8,474 nt of DNA from an uncultured Solobacterium sp. Its GTDB lineage: Bacteria; Bacillota_I; Bacilli_A; Erysipelotrichales; Erysipelotrichaceae. How positions within the stretch are numbered: the first letter of the stretch is position 1; each line of letters starts with the position of its first letter. The stretch covers positions 1 through 8,474 of the forward strand of contig CAKMPP010000147.1 of NCBI GenBank assembly GCA_927911475.1, written 5' to 3'. The translations under genes were made by a program, and so were the position numbers. Below are positions 1 to 5,964 of this stretch, piece by piece. A model generated the notes under the pieces. The model ran no database searches. It had not been told where the DNA came from and saw only the letters and a list, made by a program, of their open reading frames with translations.

Positions 1-283
1 TTCCAAGATTTTTAATTACCTGTCCAATTTCATCAGAAGTAGATGGAATTGTCGCAGTGAATGTTACTTTTTTGTTTATCTTTTTCGTAAACACCCTTTA
101 CGACAGTCACATTTGTTCCAATTGAGACAGATACTTCTTCCACCTTCTCTTTTCAATTACATTCTGCAATTCGTAATAACTGATACGCTCTGATGATGCG
201 CCCATGTTTAAGCCTAATAAGCTTACAATCGCAAGAATGACTACGAGATATGGAAGAAAGTTCGCTAGTCTATTTCTCTGCAT
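1..283 (-). CDS. ftsH: ATP-dependent zinc metalloprotease FtsH, N-terminal part (runs off window; two compensating frameshifts)
   Basis: This is the first ~94 codons of the membrane-anchored AAA+ protease that degrades misfolded membrane and regulatory proteins. Visible are a short basic N-terminus, one TM segment (about residues 8-27, LPYLVVILAIVSLLGLNMG) and the start of the extracytoplasmic domain (ISYYELQNVIEK). The frame breaks twice. One A seems to be missing from the run at 150-153, after which the protein continues as KVEEVSVSIGTNVTVVKGVYEK. One A seems to be extra at 81-85, after which it resumes as INKKVTFTATIPSTSDEIGQ. The -1 and +1 cancel, so the distal gene is probably in frame. 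I chose the ATG at 281-283 over an ATG at 296-298, because the latter lies inside the end of hpt and GAGGAG sits 7 bases before 283. Identification rests on this N-terminus plus the tilS-hpt-ftsH order, which is conserved in Firmicutes. The AAA+ and HEXGH regions lie outside the window. Confidence 0.85.
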
Positions 284-287
284 TTCT

Positions 288-840
288 TTACTCCTCATTA
301 CATTGATAACATTCGTCCTTCAATACTCCAATGTATGGAAGGCAACGATATCTCTGGTTGAAATCCATACCAAATCCGATAACGAATTCATTTGCGATTT
401 CAAAACCAACATAATCTGCTTTAATATCTACAACACGACGGCTAGGTTTATCTAATAGAGTGATAATCTTAACACTATTAGCACCCTTGTGCATTAGTGT
501 TTCACATACAGTCTGAATTGTTCTTCCTGTATCAACGATATCCTCTACAAGTAAGATATCTAGTCCTTTGACAGATGTATCTAGATCCTTCAAGATTCTG
601 ATATCGCCAATTGATTCTGTACCTTCATAACTGCTAACATCCATAAAATCATATTGAATGTCTAAATCAATGTGTTTGATTAACTCAGATAAAAAAGGAA
701 CAGAACCACGTAATAACGCAACAAGTAGTGGTTGTTTACCCGCATAGTCTTCTGTAATCTTAGCGCCTAATTCTTTAGAACGAGCACTAATTTGTTCTTC
801 ATTAAACCAACACTTTCTTTATATCTTTTTCTGCCCACAT
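288..840 (-). CDS. hpt: Hypoxanthine(-guanine) phosphoribosyltransferase, with one frameshift near the start
   Basis: Purine salvage enzyme that transfers ribose-5-phosphate from PRPP to hypoxanthine or guanine in the cytoplasm. The corrected protein is 183 aa, normal for bacterial HPRT. It has the PRPP-binding motif VEDIVDTGRT (98-107), the early motif LLRGSVPF (42-49) and the DVSSYEG loop (67-73). The start MWAEKDIKKVL (ATG at 838-840) runs into a stop because of one extra G in the pair at 807-808; removing it gives VLFNEEQISARSKELG, as expected for the family. The length of 553 bases equals 184 codons plus one. AAGGAG precedes the ATG by 9 bases. Without correction, only a 118-residue internal ORF from the Met at about 66 remains, which would lack the N-terminal strands. 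The gene sits 22 bases after tilS and abuts ftsH, so the three are probably one transcript. Confidence 0.9.
291..296 (-). promoter_or_regulatory. Ribosome binding site that decides the ftsH start
   Basis: GAGGAG on the minus strand lies 7 bases upstream of the ATG at 281-283. It also encodes the last two Glu codons of hpt, just before the hpt TAA. This implies translational coupling of hpt and ftsH, and argues against the longer ftsH start at 298. Confidence 0.6.
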
Positions 841-862
841 GACAAATAGCTCCTTTGTAATA

Positions 863-2069
863 TTAGTATTGTATCACATTCAAATTAGGCATTGTAGAGT
901 AATGCTGCACATTACAGCCTAGTCCAGGGACTAGAATGATTTCTCCTAATGCATTTTCTACAACTGGCCAAGTTTGTCGTTGATATTGAGGGATATGACG
1001 ATCAATGAAGAAGCGATGAACCTCCTTATGACCAAAGCGCATTTGAATTTTATCTCCTACTTGAAACGAGCGAATCCGAATAGGGAAATCAGATTCTTGC
1101 AACGTTAGCGCAAATACACCAGGAGAACCATGCTCTGTATAGAAATGTTCCTTACGAATATTTTGTAATTCATCTAACGAGTAAAATACATAGCCGTATG
1201 GTTCTTCTGGAATATACTTCAAAAGATATGTTCCATCACTCACTAGCGAAAAGCCATCCATTGGAATTTTAAAATCACCTGCATGCATGATTGTATGATC
1301 AATGCCCTGTAAATGCTTCAGCGAATAATGTGGTGTCACTTCCACAAACATTCTTAACATTGTCAGTCTATCATCTTCAGATAATGCACGGTACATCTCA
1401 AGTAGAATCTTCTCCTCACGTATATACGTTTTAACACGACATCTTCTTTCCTGCATGATTGCATTACGCTGTTTAATCTCACGTAGATATGCAGTTCTTT
1501 CGAAAGTAGTCATCGGTTCAATAATCTCGTGACGGATCTGATTACGTGTATACTCATCACTCAAATTTGTTACATCGATATAATAGCGTAATTGATGTTC
1601 CTTACAGTATGTTATGAGCTCTTCTTTTGTCATATGTAGTAGAGGTCGTTTAAACAATACACCATGCATTAACATCTCTTCACGTAAACCATAATACTCT
1701 GGCACAATATTTTTACTTTCCTGCATGATATATGTTTCTAACAAATCATCTTGATGATGACCAATCAATACACCTTGATAACCTTCACGTCTTACAATCT
1801 CTATAAAAAAGCGATAACGTAGCTCACGTGCTGCAGCTTCAAAGTTTCCAGTATATGTAAATGGATCATTGTGTACAAAAATCGGAATTCCTCTTTTCAC
1901 ACAAAAAACTGCGGATATAATTTTCTTCTTCATCCGCTTCTGGACGATGATGATAGTTAACATGTGCAACTGCACAATCAACACCGGTATCAATACACAT
2001 TTGTAATAACGCCATCGAATCTGGTCCAGACGATACCGCAACTAACCACTTTCCTTGTAGTTTTTCCAT
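863..2069 (-). CDS. tilS: tRNA(Ile)-lysidine synthetase TilS, with one frameshift
   Basis: Uses ATP and lysine to convert the wobble cytidine of the CAU anticodon of tRNA-Ile2 into lysidine, so that AUA is read as Ile; normally essential. The corrected protein is 401 aa. It shows the N-type PP-loop SGPDSMAL (14-21), HVNYHHRPEADEEE (36-49), GHHQDDLLET (103-112) and the tRNA-binding signature DVTNLSDEYTRNQIR (165-179). A substrate-binding and C-terminal TilS domain fill the rest (RFGHKEVHRFFIDRHIP near residues 350-370). The frame breaks in the A6 run at 1903-1908: one A fewer turns the 67-aa upstream ORF (ending RSFLCEKR) into RSFCVKRGIPIFVHN and joins it to the downstream ORF. The start at 2067-2069 has no clear Shine-Dalgarno, but no other in-frame start follows the preceding stop. 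It begins 22 bases after the MazF-like gene, so coupling is likely. Confidence 0.92.
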
Positions 2070-2091
2070 GCCAGTATAATAACATATCCCA

Positions 2092-2619
2092 TCACTCTGT
2101 GCTGAACATCACTCTCAACATTCTTTTCTGTACTTCTTTAAACATAGGTGCTGTAACAGGAATATGCGCTTTAATATCAATCACTCTTGCAGTATTTATA
2201 AAGCGTATATCATTTAAAAATAAAACTGATGGTTTATTCAGACCATTTACTAAACCAATCTTCATAAGATGATATTTTCCCTGTGGATGATAGATAGAAT
2301 CATAGGCTTTCTGATATGTCGCTTCATTTGAAGTCATTGGAACAACCAAAGCTTTCTTTGCACATACAGATACGACTAAACCAAAATGTTGATAACCCAT
2401 TTCATTCAGGTATGATTGGCCAAATTCGATATAACAAATATCACCTGGTTTTACACTGATACCAATATCCTTCCCTGATTGATAACGGGAACGTATCACC
2501 CAGTTTGCTTCAGATATCATACCCGCTTCAATATTGTGCGGTTGTATAATACGATAGAGATCCTTGCGGTAGGACATGTAATGGTGCCATAAATCATATT
2601 TCTGTGCCTTATCTTTCAT
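2092..2619 (-). CDS. PemK/MazF-fold protein heading the tilS operon
   Basis: Intact 175-aa protein. The core is MazF/PemK-like: PGDICYIEFGQ (58-68), then NEMGYQHFGLVVS (72-84), which matches the position of the family's G-x-RPalVv segment. Next come ALVVPMTSN (90-98), matching the I-V-aPiTs strand, and VLFLNDIRFINTARV (132-146), matching the S-v-dQiRtid-kRl segment and retaining its arginine. MazF toxins are sequence-specific mRNA endoribonucleases of ~110 aa. This one carries ~57 extra N-terminal residues (MKDKAQKYDLWHH...) and a C-terminal helix, and no antitoxin ORF precedes it. It may therefore be a domesticated or regulatory family member rather than half of a toxin-antitoxin pair. GGGGG lies 10 bases before the ATG. 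The fold assignment comes from motif reading; activity is unknown. Confidence 0.7.
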   Translation of the reverse strand: MKDKAQKYDLWHHYMSYRKDLYRIIQPHNIEAGMISEANWVIRSRYQSGKDIGISVKPGDICYIEFGQSYLNEMGYQHFGLVVSVCAKKALVVPMTSNEATYQKAYDSIYHPQGKYHLMKIGLVNGLNKPSVLFLNDIRFINTARVIDIKAHIPVTAPMFKEVQKRMLRVMFSTE

Positions 2620-2733
2620 ATAATTGTTTCCCCCTTACTTCTATATTCAGAAGAAAACTATAAATTCCACATCATTTCTTAAAGTTTATAGATATAACTA
2701 CAAAAGACCAAATGTATATCCACAAATGGCCAA

Positions 2734-2763
2734 GTGATAGAATCAATTATTATCTCAAGTCAA
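2734..2763 (-). promoter_or_regulatory. Possible promoter for the MazF-like-tilS-hpt-ftsH operon
   Basis: On the minus strand TTGACT (2763-2758) is followed after 18 bases by TATCAC (2739-2734), a good -35 with a weak -10. It lies in the 197-base AT-rich gap between brnA and the MazF-like gene. A second -10-like box, TATAGT, is at 2662-2657 without a convincing -35. I saw no terminator hairpin after brnA in this gap. Confidence 0.25.
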
Positions 2764-2816
2764 AATATAATGATGTTTCATTTTTTACAACTGAAATAAT
2801 TGAATAAAAACAAGGA

Positions 2817-3051
2817 TTATTCCCAATTTATTTTTAGTTTCTTCTTTTCCTTTACACAGTCTGCTAAAATATAAAATTAATTAATGTTTGATAAGGAATC
2901 CCCGTATGCATCGACTCATTTTTAAAATAGTCAATCACAGATTTATTAATATTAATCGTAACTTGCCGTTTTAATTCTTTCACATATGGATTTTTTAATC
3001 GCTTTTTCAAAATTAAACTCTTTTTCTAGATATTCATCTTTTTTTTGTCAT
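2817..3051 (-). pseudogene. brnA: BrnA-like ribbon-helix-helix antitoxin, frame-broken
   Basis: BrnA antitoxins neutralise the BrnT ribonuclease and repress their own promoter through a ribbon-helix-helix domain. Joining frames gives a 76-aa protein: MTKKDEYLEKEFNFEKAI, then KNPYVKELKRQVTININKS, VIDYFKNESMHTGIPYQTL, and INLYLADCVKEKKKLKINWE. The KELKRQVTINI strand and the GIPYQTLINLYL helix pair are characteristic of BrnA-type antitoxins in Firmicutes. Reading it needs four single-base removals, in the T8 run at 3039-3046, the T6 run at 2991-2996 and the A4 runs at 2873-2876 and 2866-2869. The 235-base span equals 77 codons plus four, consistent with this. No single frame codes for more than about 30 antitoxin residues. 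Four lesions in 76 codons fit gene decay, sequencing error, or both. Identification as BrnA is confident; its present function is doubtful. Confidence 0.7.
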
Positions 3052-3053
3052 AC

Positions 3054-3238
3054 TCAAATACCCTTTCCTAATTCACTACTTCCTAAGATACGAAATCTAT
3101 CTTCATCATTTGAATGCAATTATCATATTCTAACAATGCATTTTCATCATAAAACACTGTCATTGCTTCTTCAAATGTCACATCATGTTTAGATTGGTTA
3201 ATTTTACTTTTATATTGATCCCATTCAAACGAATACAT
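3054..3238 (-). pseudogene. brnT: BrnT (DUF497) toxin remnant, frameshifted and C-terminally truncated
   Basis: BrnT is a small ribonuclease toxin, normally ~90 aa. The N-terminus is clear: MYSFEWDQYKSKINQSKHDV then TFEEAMTVFYDENALLEYDN matches F-E-W-D-x2-K-x3-N-x2-KH-x-V-xF-EEA-xTVF. An in-frame stop follows 11 codons later (3083-3085). One base added near 3118-3121 restores the family segment HSNDEDRFRILGSSELGKGI, ending at TGA 3054-3056 after only ~61 residues. The C-terminal third of the family (roughly V-V-H-T-x-R...IRIISARKATKKE) is absent in every frame, and BrnA starts 2 bases later. This points to a real internal deletion that probably killed the toxin. AGGTGG sits 8 bases upstream of the ATG at 3236-3238. 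The 72 bases further upstream, up to the terminator at 3311, are AT-rich, and I see no convincing promoter or operator there. Confidence 0.75.
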
Positions 3239-3310
3239 CAAGATACCACCTACATCTATATGATAATTACAATATTTTTAATCAAATTGGCGTTAATTAT
3301 ATAACAAAAC

Positions 3311-3338
3311 AGGCAACCACAAATGATTGTGATTGCCT
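3311..3338 (-). terminator. Rho-independent terminator after the ywlC-upp-DUF1146 block
   Basis: Inverted repeat with arms AGGCAA and TTGCCT, one C/A mismatch, inner arms CACAA and TTGTG, and a 4-base loop ATGA. On the minus strand it is followed by GTTTTGTTATAT, a partial U-tract. It lies 7 bases after the DUF1146 stop codon and separates this block from brnTA. Confidence 0.75.
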
Positions 3339-3345
3339 ATTTACT

Positions 3346-3549
3346 TTATCCAAAATGGAAAAAACTTAATATAAATGAACCTGCTAGGTATGCGACTGCC
3401 ATCACTAGGATGAAGTATAGCACCTGTGCTTGATTCACCTTATTTTTACGTAATAACTTTTCGTAATTGATTGCGTCCATCGCAAACCACGTCACAATGA
3501 ACATCAACAGATATACAATAGAGCGCAAGATAAAATGCAGATTGGACAT
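3346..3549 (-). CDS. DUF1146 (YwzB-like) small membrane protein
   Basis: A 67-aa protein with two predicted TM helices (about 8-26 and 42-63) joined by a short basic loop, NYEKLLRKNKVNQAQ (28-42). The size, the two-helix layout and the loop pattern before the second helix match the DUF1146 family of Firmicutes, represented by YwzB of Bacillus subtilis. The molecular role of the family is unknown to me. The ATG is only 3 bases after the upp stop and has no strong ribosome binding site of its own, so expression probably depends on coupling to upp. A terminator follows directly. Confidence 0.75.
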   Translation of the reverse strand: MSNLHFILRSIVYLLMFIVTWFAMDAINYEKLLRKNKVNQAQVLYFILVMAVAYLAGSFILSFFHFG

Positions 3550-3552
3550 GAC

Positions 3553-4173
3553 TTACTTTGTACCGAAGATACGGTCGCCAGCGTCTCCTAATCCAGGTAC
3601 GATATAGCCATGCTCATTGAGATGATCATCTAATGCAGCGATATATACGTCTACATCTGGATGGCTCTTTTGAATTACCTTAACACCTTCTGGTGCAGCT
3701 ACTAAGCATACAAGCTTAATATTCTTTGCGCCACGCTTCTTGATTTGCGCAATCGCATCCTTTGCACTACCACCAGTCGCCAACATTGGGTCAACAATCA
3801 TAACGATAGCATCTTCCAAATGGCTTGGAAACTTCGCAAAATATTCTACAGGTTCTAAAGTTGTCTCATCACGGTACATACCGATAAAACCTACCTTTGC
3901 TGTAGGAACTAAACGTCTAATACCATCTAATAAACCAATGCCTGCACGCAAGATTGGAACGATGACTACTTCTTTACTTAATTCATAACCAGTACACTTC
4001 GCAACCGGTGTTTCAATTTCAATTGGATTTGTTGGTAAATCACGGCATACTTCATATGCCATTAATTCTGCAATCTCGTCAAGATTCTCACGAAAATCCT
4101 TTGTTCCGCACTCTTTACGACGCATTTGTGTCAACTTATGTGTAATTAGGGGATGATTCAATACTTCTAACAT
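3553..4173 (-). CDS. upp: Uracil phosphoribosyltransferase
   Basis: Pyrimidine salvage: converts uracil and PRPP to UMP in the cytoplasm. Intact, 206 aa, close to the usual 208-209. Family marks are the N-terminal VLNHPLITHKLTQMR (4-18), TPVAKC (55-60), VPILRAGIGLLDG (72-84), the PRPP loop VDPMLATGGSA (127-137) and the uracil-binding C-terminus GYIVPGLGDAGDRIFGT (189-205). GGAGG lies 10 bases before the ATG. It follows the threonylcarbamoyl-AMP synthase gene by 73 bases and leads into DUF1146. No frameshift is seen, unlike the genes in the first 3.1 kb. Confidence 0.97.
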   Translation of the reverse strand: MLEVLNHPLITHKLTQMRRKECGTKDFRENLDEIAELMAYEVCRDLPTNPIEIETPVAKCTGYELSKEVVIVPILRAGIGLLDGIRRLVPTAKVGFIGMYRDETTLEPVEYFAKFPSHLEDAIVMIVDPMLATGGSAKDAIAQIKKRGAKNIKLVCLVAAPEGVKVIQKSHPDVDVYIAALDDHLNEHGYIVPGLGDAGDRIFGTK

Positions 4174-4204
4174 TATCTTCTTTCCTCCATATTTCCTGTT
4201 CTAA

Positions 4205-4233
4205 ATGATATAAGAAGATACCCATACATGCAA
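4205..4233 (-). promoter_or_regulatory. Possible internal promoter for upp
   Basis: On the minus strand TTGCAT (4233-4228) and TATCAT (4210-4205) are separated by 17 bases, about 30 bases upstream of the upp ATG, in the 73-base gap after ywlC. The -10 is good (5/6) but the -35 is weak (3/6), so readthrough from ywlC is an equally good explanation. Confidence 0.25.
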
Positions 4234-4246
4234 GGATATCACGCTG

Positions 4247-4846
4247 TTATTTCATCAATTTTTCTGTAATATCCTGCATGGTGATTGGACCCGGTCGCAA
4301 AATAACCAACTCTTCTTTTGTACAATCCACGATGGTACTCGCTTCACCAAAGGACACACCACCTTCTAACATTCCATCCAAATCTGGACAACTCTTTTCA
4401 ATCTCATCTAATGATGTACAAGTTGGCTCTCCTGATTGATTCGCACTCGTCATAAAGATTGGCCTTCCTAGACCCTTAATAATCTTGGCAAGTGTAGTAG
4501 ATGTTGCCATACGAATTGCAATCGTATCTAGGTTTTCTTGAGATAGATTGACTCCATCTTTTCGCTTTAATATAACGGTGAGCGGTCCTGGCATAAAGCC
4601 TTCAATCACTTTCTTAGCTCTTTCATCCACTTCTGCAATCTCTTGAATCTGTTCAAGATCTGCACACATCACTGGAAAAGCCTTTGTTAGAGGGCGATGT
4701 TTTACATTTCTAAGGTTCTCTTCTGCTTGATGGCTTGATACCTGTGAACATACACCATATACCGTATCCGTCGGTACACTAATAACCCCATCCTTTTTTA
4801 ATATCTCAATGATTTCTTGAATCTCTTCTGCTTTAAAACGACGCAT
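4247..4846 (-). CDS. ywlC: L-threonylcarbamoyladenylate synthase (TsaC/YwlC, YrdC domain)
   Basis: Makes threonylcarbamoyl-AMP from threonine, bicarbonate and ATP, the first step of t6A37 modification of ANN-decoding tRNAs. Intact, 199 aa, essentially one YrdC domain. Motifs are the ATP/threonine site PTDTVYG (25-31), a K-H-R-P-L segment (49-53), PGPLTVIL (86-93), IAIRM (109-113), MTSANQSGEPT (132-142), the late STIVDC (170-175) and RPGPI (184-188). Its length places it with the short TsaC-type proteins: it has only a few residues after the YrdC domain and no long Sua5 C-terminal domain. GAGGAAG precedes the ATG. It is first in the block with upp and diverges from the aldolase gene. The symbol follows Bacillus usage; tsaC is equivalent. 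Confidence 0.92.
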   Translation of the reverse strand: MRRFKAEEIQEIIEILKKDGVISVPTDTVYGVCSQVSSHQAEENLRNVKHRPLTKAFPVMCADLEQIQEIAEVDERAKKVIEGFMPGPLTVILKRKDGVNLSQENLDTIAIRMATSTTLAKIIKGLGRPIFMTSANQSGEPTCTSLDEIEKSCPDLDGMLEGGVSFGEASTIVDCTKEELVILRPGPITMQDITEKLMK

Positions 4847-4880
4847 ATACTTCCTCTTTTCTACTTTTATCTCTATACCT

Positions 4881-4913
4881 TATAATTATAGCGCGAAATA
4901 TGGAGGGTATCAG
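4881..4913 (-). promoter_or_regulatory. Probable ywlC promoter with palindromic -10 in the divergent gap
   Basis: The sequence TATAATTATA at 4881-4890 is its own reverse complement, so TATAAT occurs on both strands. On the minus strand it pairs with CTGATA (4913-4908, 4/6 to TTGACA) at exactly 17 bases, placing a start site roughly 30 bases upstream of ywlC. On the plus strand the same box would serve the aldolase gene, but the hexamer 17 bases upstream (TTTCTA, 4858-4863) is poor. Confidence 0.45.
4902..4907 (+). promoter_or_regulatory. Ribosome binding site of the threonine aldolase gene
   Basis: GGAGGG lies 6 bases before the ATG at 4914-4916 and fixes this start. It lies within the spacer of the putative opposing ywlC promoter, so the two genes' signals overlap physically. 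Confidence 0.7.
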
Positions 4914-5939
4914 ATGATTCGATTCGATAGTGACTATACCGAGGGTTGTATTCCTGAAATTTTAACAGCCTTAATTACTACAAATGACGAACAAACGATC
5001 GGCTATGGCAAAGATAGCCATTGCCAAAATGCCACAAAACTCATCAAACAAACAATCAAACGTGAAGATGCAGACGTCCATTTCATGGTTGGTGGCACCC
5101 AAACCAATATCGCCGTGATTACAGCCATCTTAAAACACCATCAAGGCGCAATCTGTGCAGAAAGTGGGCATATTAACGCACATGAAACCGGTGCACTTGA
5201 ATCTGTAGGACATAAATGTCTAACGCTACCCACATCCAACGGCAAAATCACAGCCAAACAAGTTGATACACTGATTATTAACCACTACAACGATGCTAGT
5301 GCAGAACACACTGTACAACCAGGTATCGTATACATTTCCTTTCCTACTGAAAGTGGCACCCTATATACCAAACAAGAACTCAAAGATTTATACAATATTT
5401 GCCAAAAGCACAACATCCCACTATTCATCGATGGCGCAAGATTAGGTTATGGCCTTATGGCTAAGAAGAATGATGTAACATTTGAAGATATTGCAAATCT
5501 ATGCGATGTATTCTACATCGGTGGCACAAAGGTAGGTGCCCTATTTGGCGAATGTATCGTTATCTTAAATGATTTATACAAAAAGGATTTCCGCTACTCC
5601 ATCAAACAACACGGAGGAATGCTAGCCAAAGGTAGAATGCTCGGTATCCAATTCGAAGAACTCTTCAAAGAGAACCGTTATCTAGTAATCTCAAAACACG
5701 CTATCGATATGGCAGATTTACTTGCAGAAGGATTCCTATCAAAGGGATATACTTTCCACTTCCCTGCTGAAACCAACCAATTATTCCCAATTTTCGAAAA
5801 CACAAAGTTAGAAGAACTTTCCAAAGAATTTACTTTTACCCCTTGGGTAAAAATTGATGAAACACATACTGCTGTACGCTTTGTGACATCCTTTGCTACA
5901 AAGCGCGAAAATGTTGAATACTTACTTACAAAAATATAG
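4914..5939 (+). CDS. Low-specificity L-threonine aldolase (PLP-dependent)
   Basis: Fold-type I PLP enzyme of the threonine aldolase/beta-eliminating lyase family. Members typically cleave L-threonine or L-allo-threonine to glycine and acetaldehyde in the cytoplasm. The 341-aa length is normal. Visible features are the N-terminal FDSDYTEG, the cofactor-phosphate loop VGGTQTN (59-65), SGHINAHETGA (84-94), with H90 where the ring-stacking histidine is expected, the PLP-binding FIDGARLGYG (171-180), and the Schiff-base lysine in YIGGTKVGALFGE (201-213; K206). It is the only plus-strand gene in the window and has no frameshift. Its stop codon lies inside the terminator stem that follows. Exact stereospecificity cannot be read from sequence, so I give no symbol (ltaE or ltaA-type). 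Confidence 0.92.
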   Translation: MIRFDSDYTEGCIPEILTALITTNDEQTIGYGKDSHCQNATKLIKQTIKREDADVHFMVGGTQTNIAVITAILKHHQGAICAESGHINAHETGALESVGHKCLTLPTSNGKITAKQVDTLIINHYNDASAEHTVQPGIVYISFPTESGTLYTKQELKDLYNICQKHNIPLFIDGARLGYGLMAKKNDVTFEDIANLCDVFYIGGTKVGALFGECIVILNDLYKKDFRYSIKQHGGMLAKGRMLGIQFEELFKENRYLVISKHAIDMADLLAEGFLSKGYTFHFPAETNQLFPIFENTKLEELSKEFTFTPWVKIDETHTAVRFVTSFATKRENVEYLLTKI

Positions 5940-5962
5940 TTGCGATTACGCAACTATATTTT
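5931..5962. terminator. Bidirectional terminator between converging genes
   Basis: Perfect 14-bp inverted repeat, AAAATATAGTTGCG / CGCAACTATATTTT, with the 4-base loop ATTA. On the plus strand the stem itself ends in T4 and is followed by CTTTATT; on the minus strand it ends in TTTT and is followed by TGTAAG. The aldolase stop codon TAG (5937-5939) is inside the left arm, and the acyltransferase stop is 2 bases beyond the right arm. It therefore probably stops both converging transcripts. Confidence 0.85.
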
Positions 5963-5964
5963 CT

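Noticed and set aside
204..455. Plus-strand ORF of 83 residues
   Set aside because: It is antisense to ftsH and hpt, has no recognisable motif and no ribosome binding site, and is explained by the minus-strand genes.
2986..3192. Plus-strand ORF of 68 residues in the apparently gene-poor stretch 2820-3240
   Set aside because: The opposite strand carries clear BrnA and BrnT segments once frames are joined; the plus-strand peptide is low-complexity and unlike any family I know.
3311..3338. Hairpin considered as a riboswitch or attenuator for brnT
   Set aside because: It is a simple short stem with a T-rich tail on the minus strand, placed just after the DUF1146 stop, which fits a terminator; no leader peptide or aptamer-like structure is seen.
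5678..5953. Minus-strand ORF opposite the 3' end of the aldolase gene
   Set aside because: It overlaps a well-supported PLP enzyme and the terminator stem, and has no family-like features.
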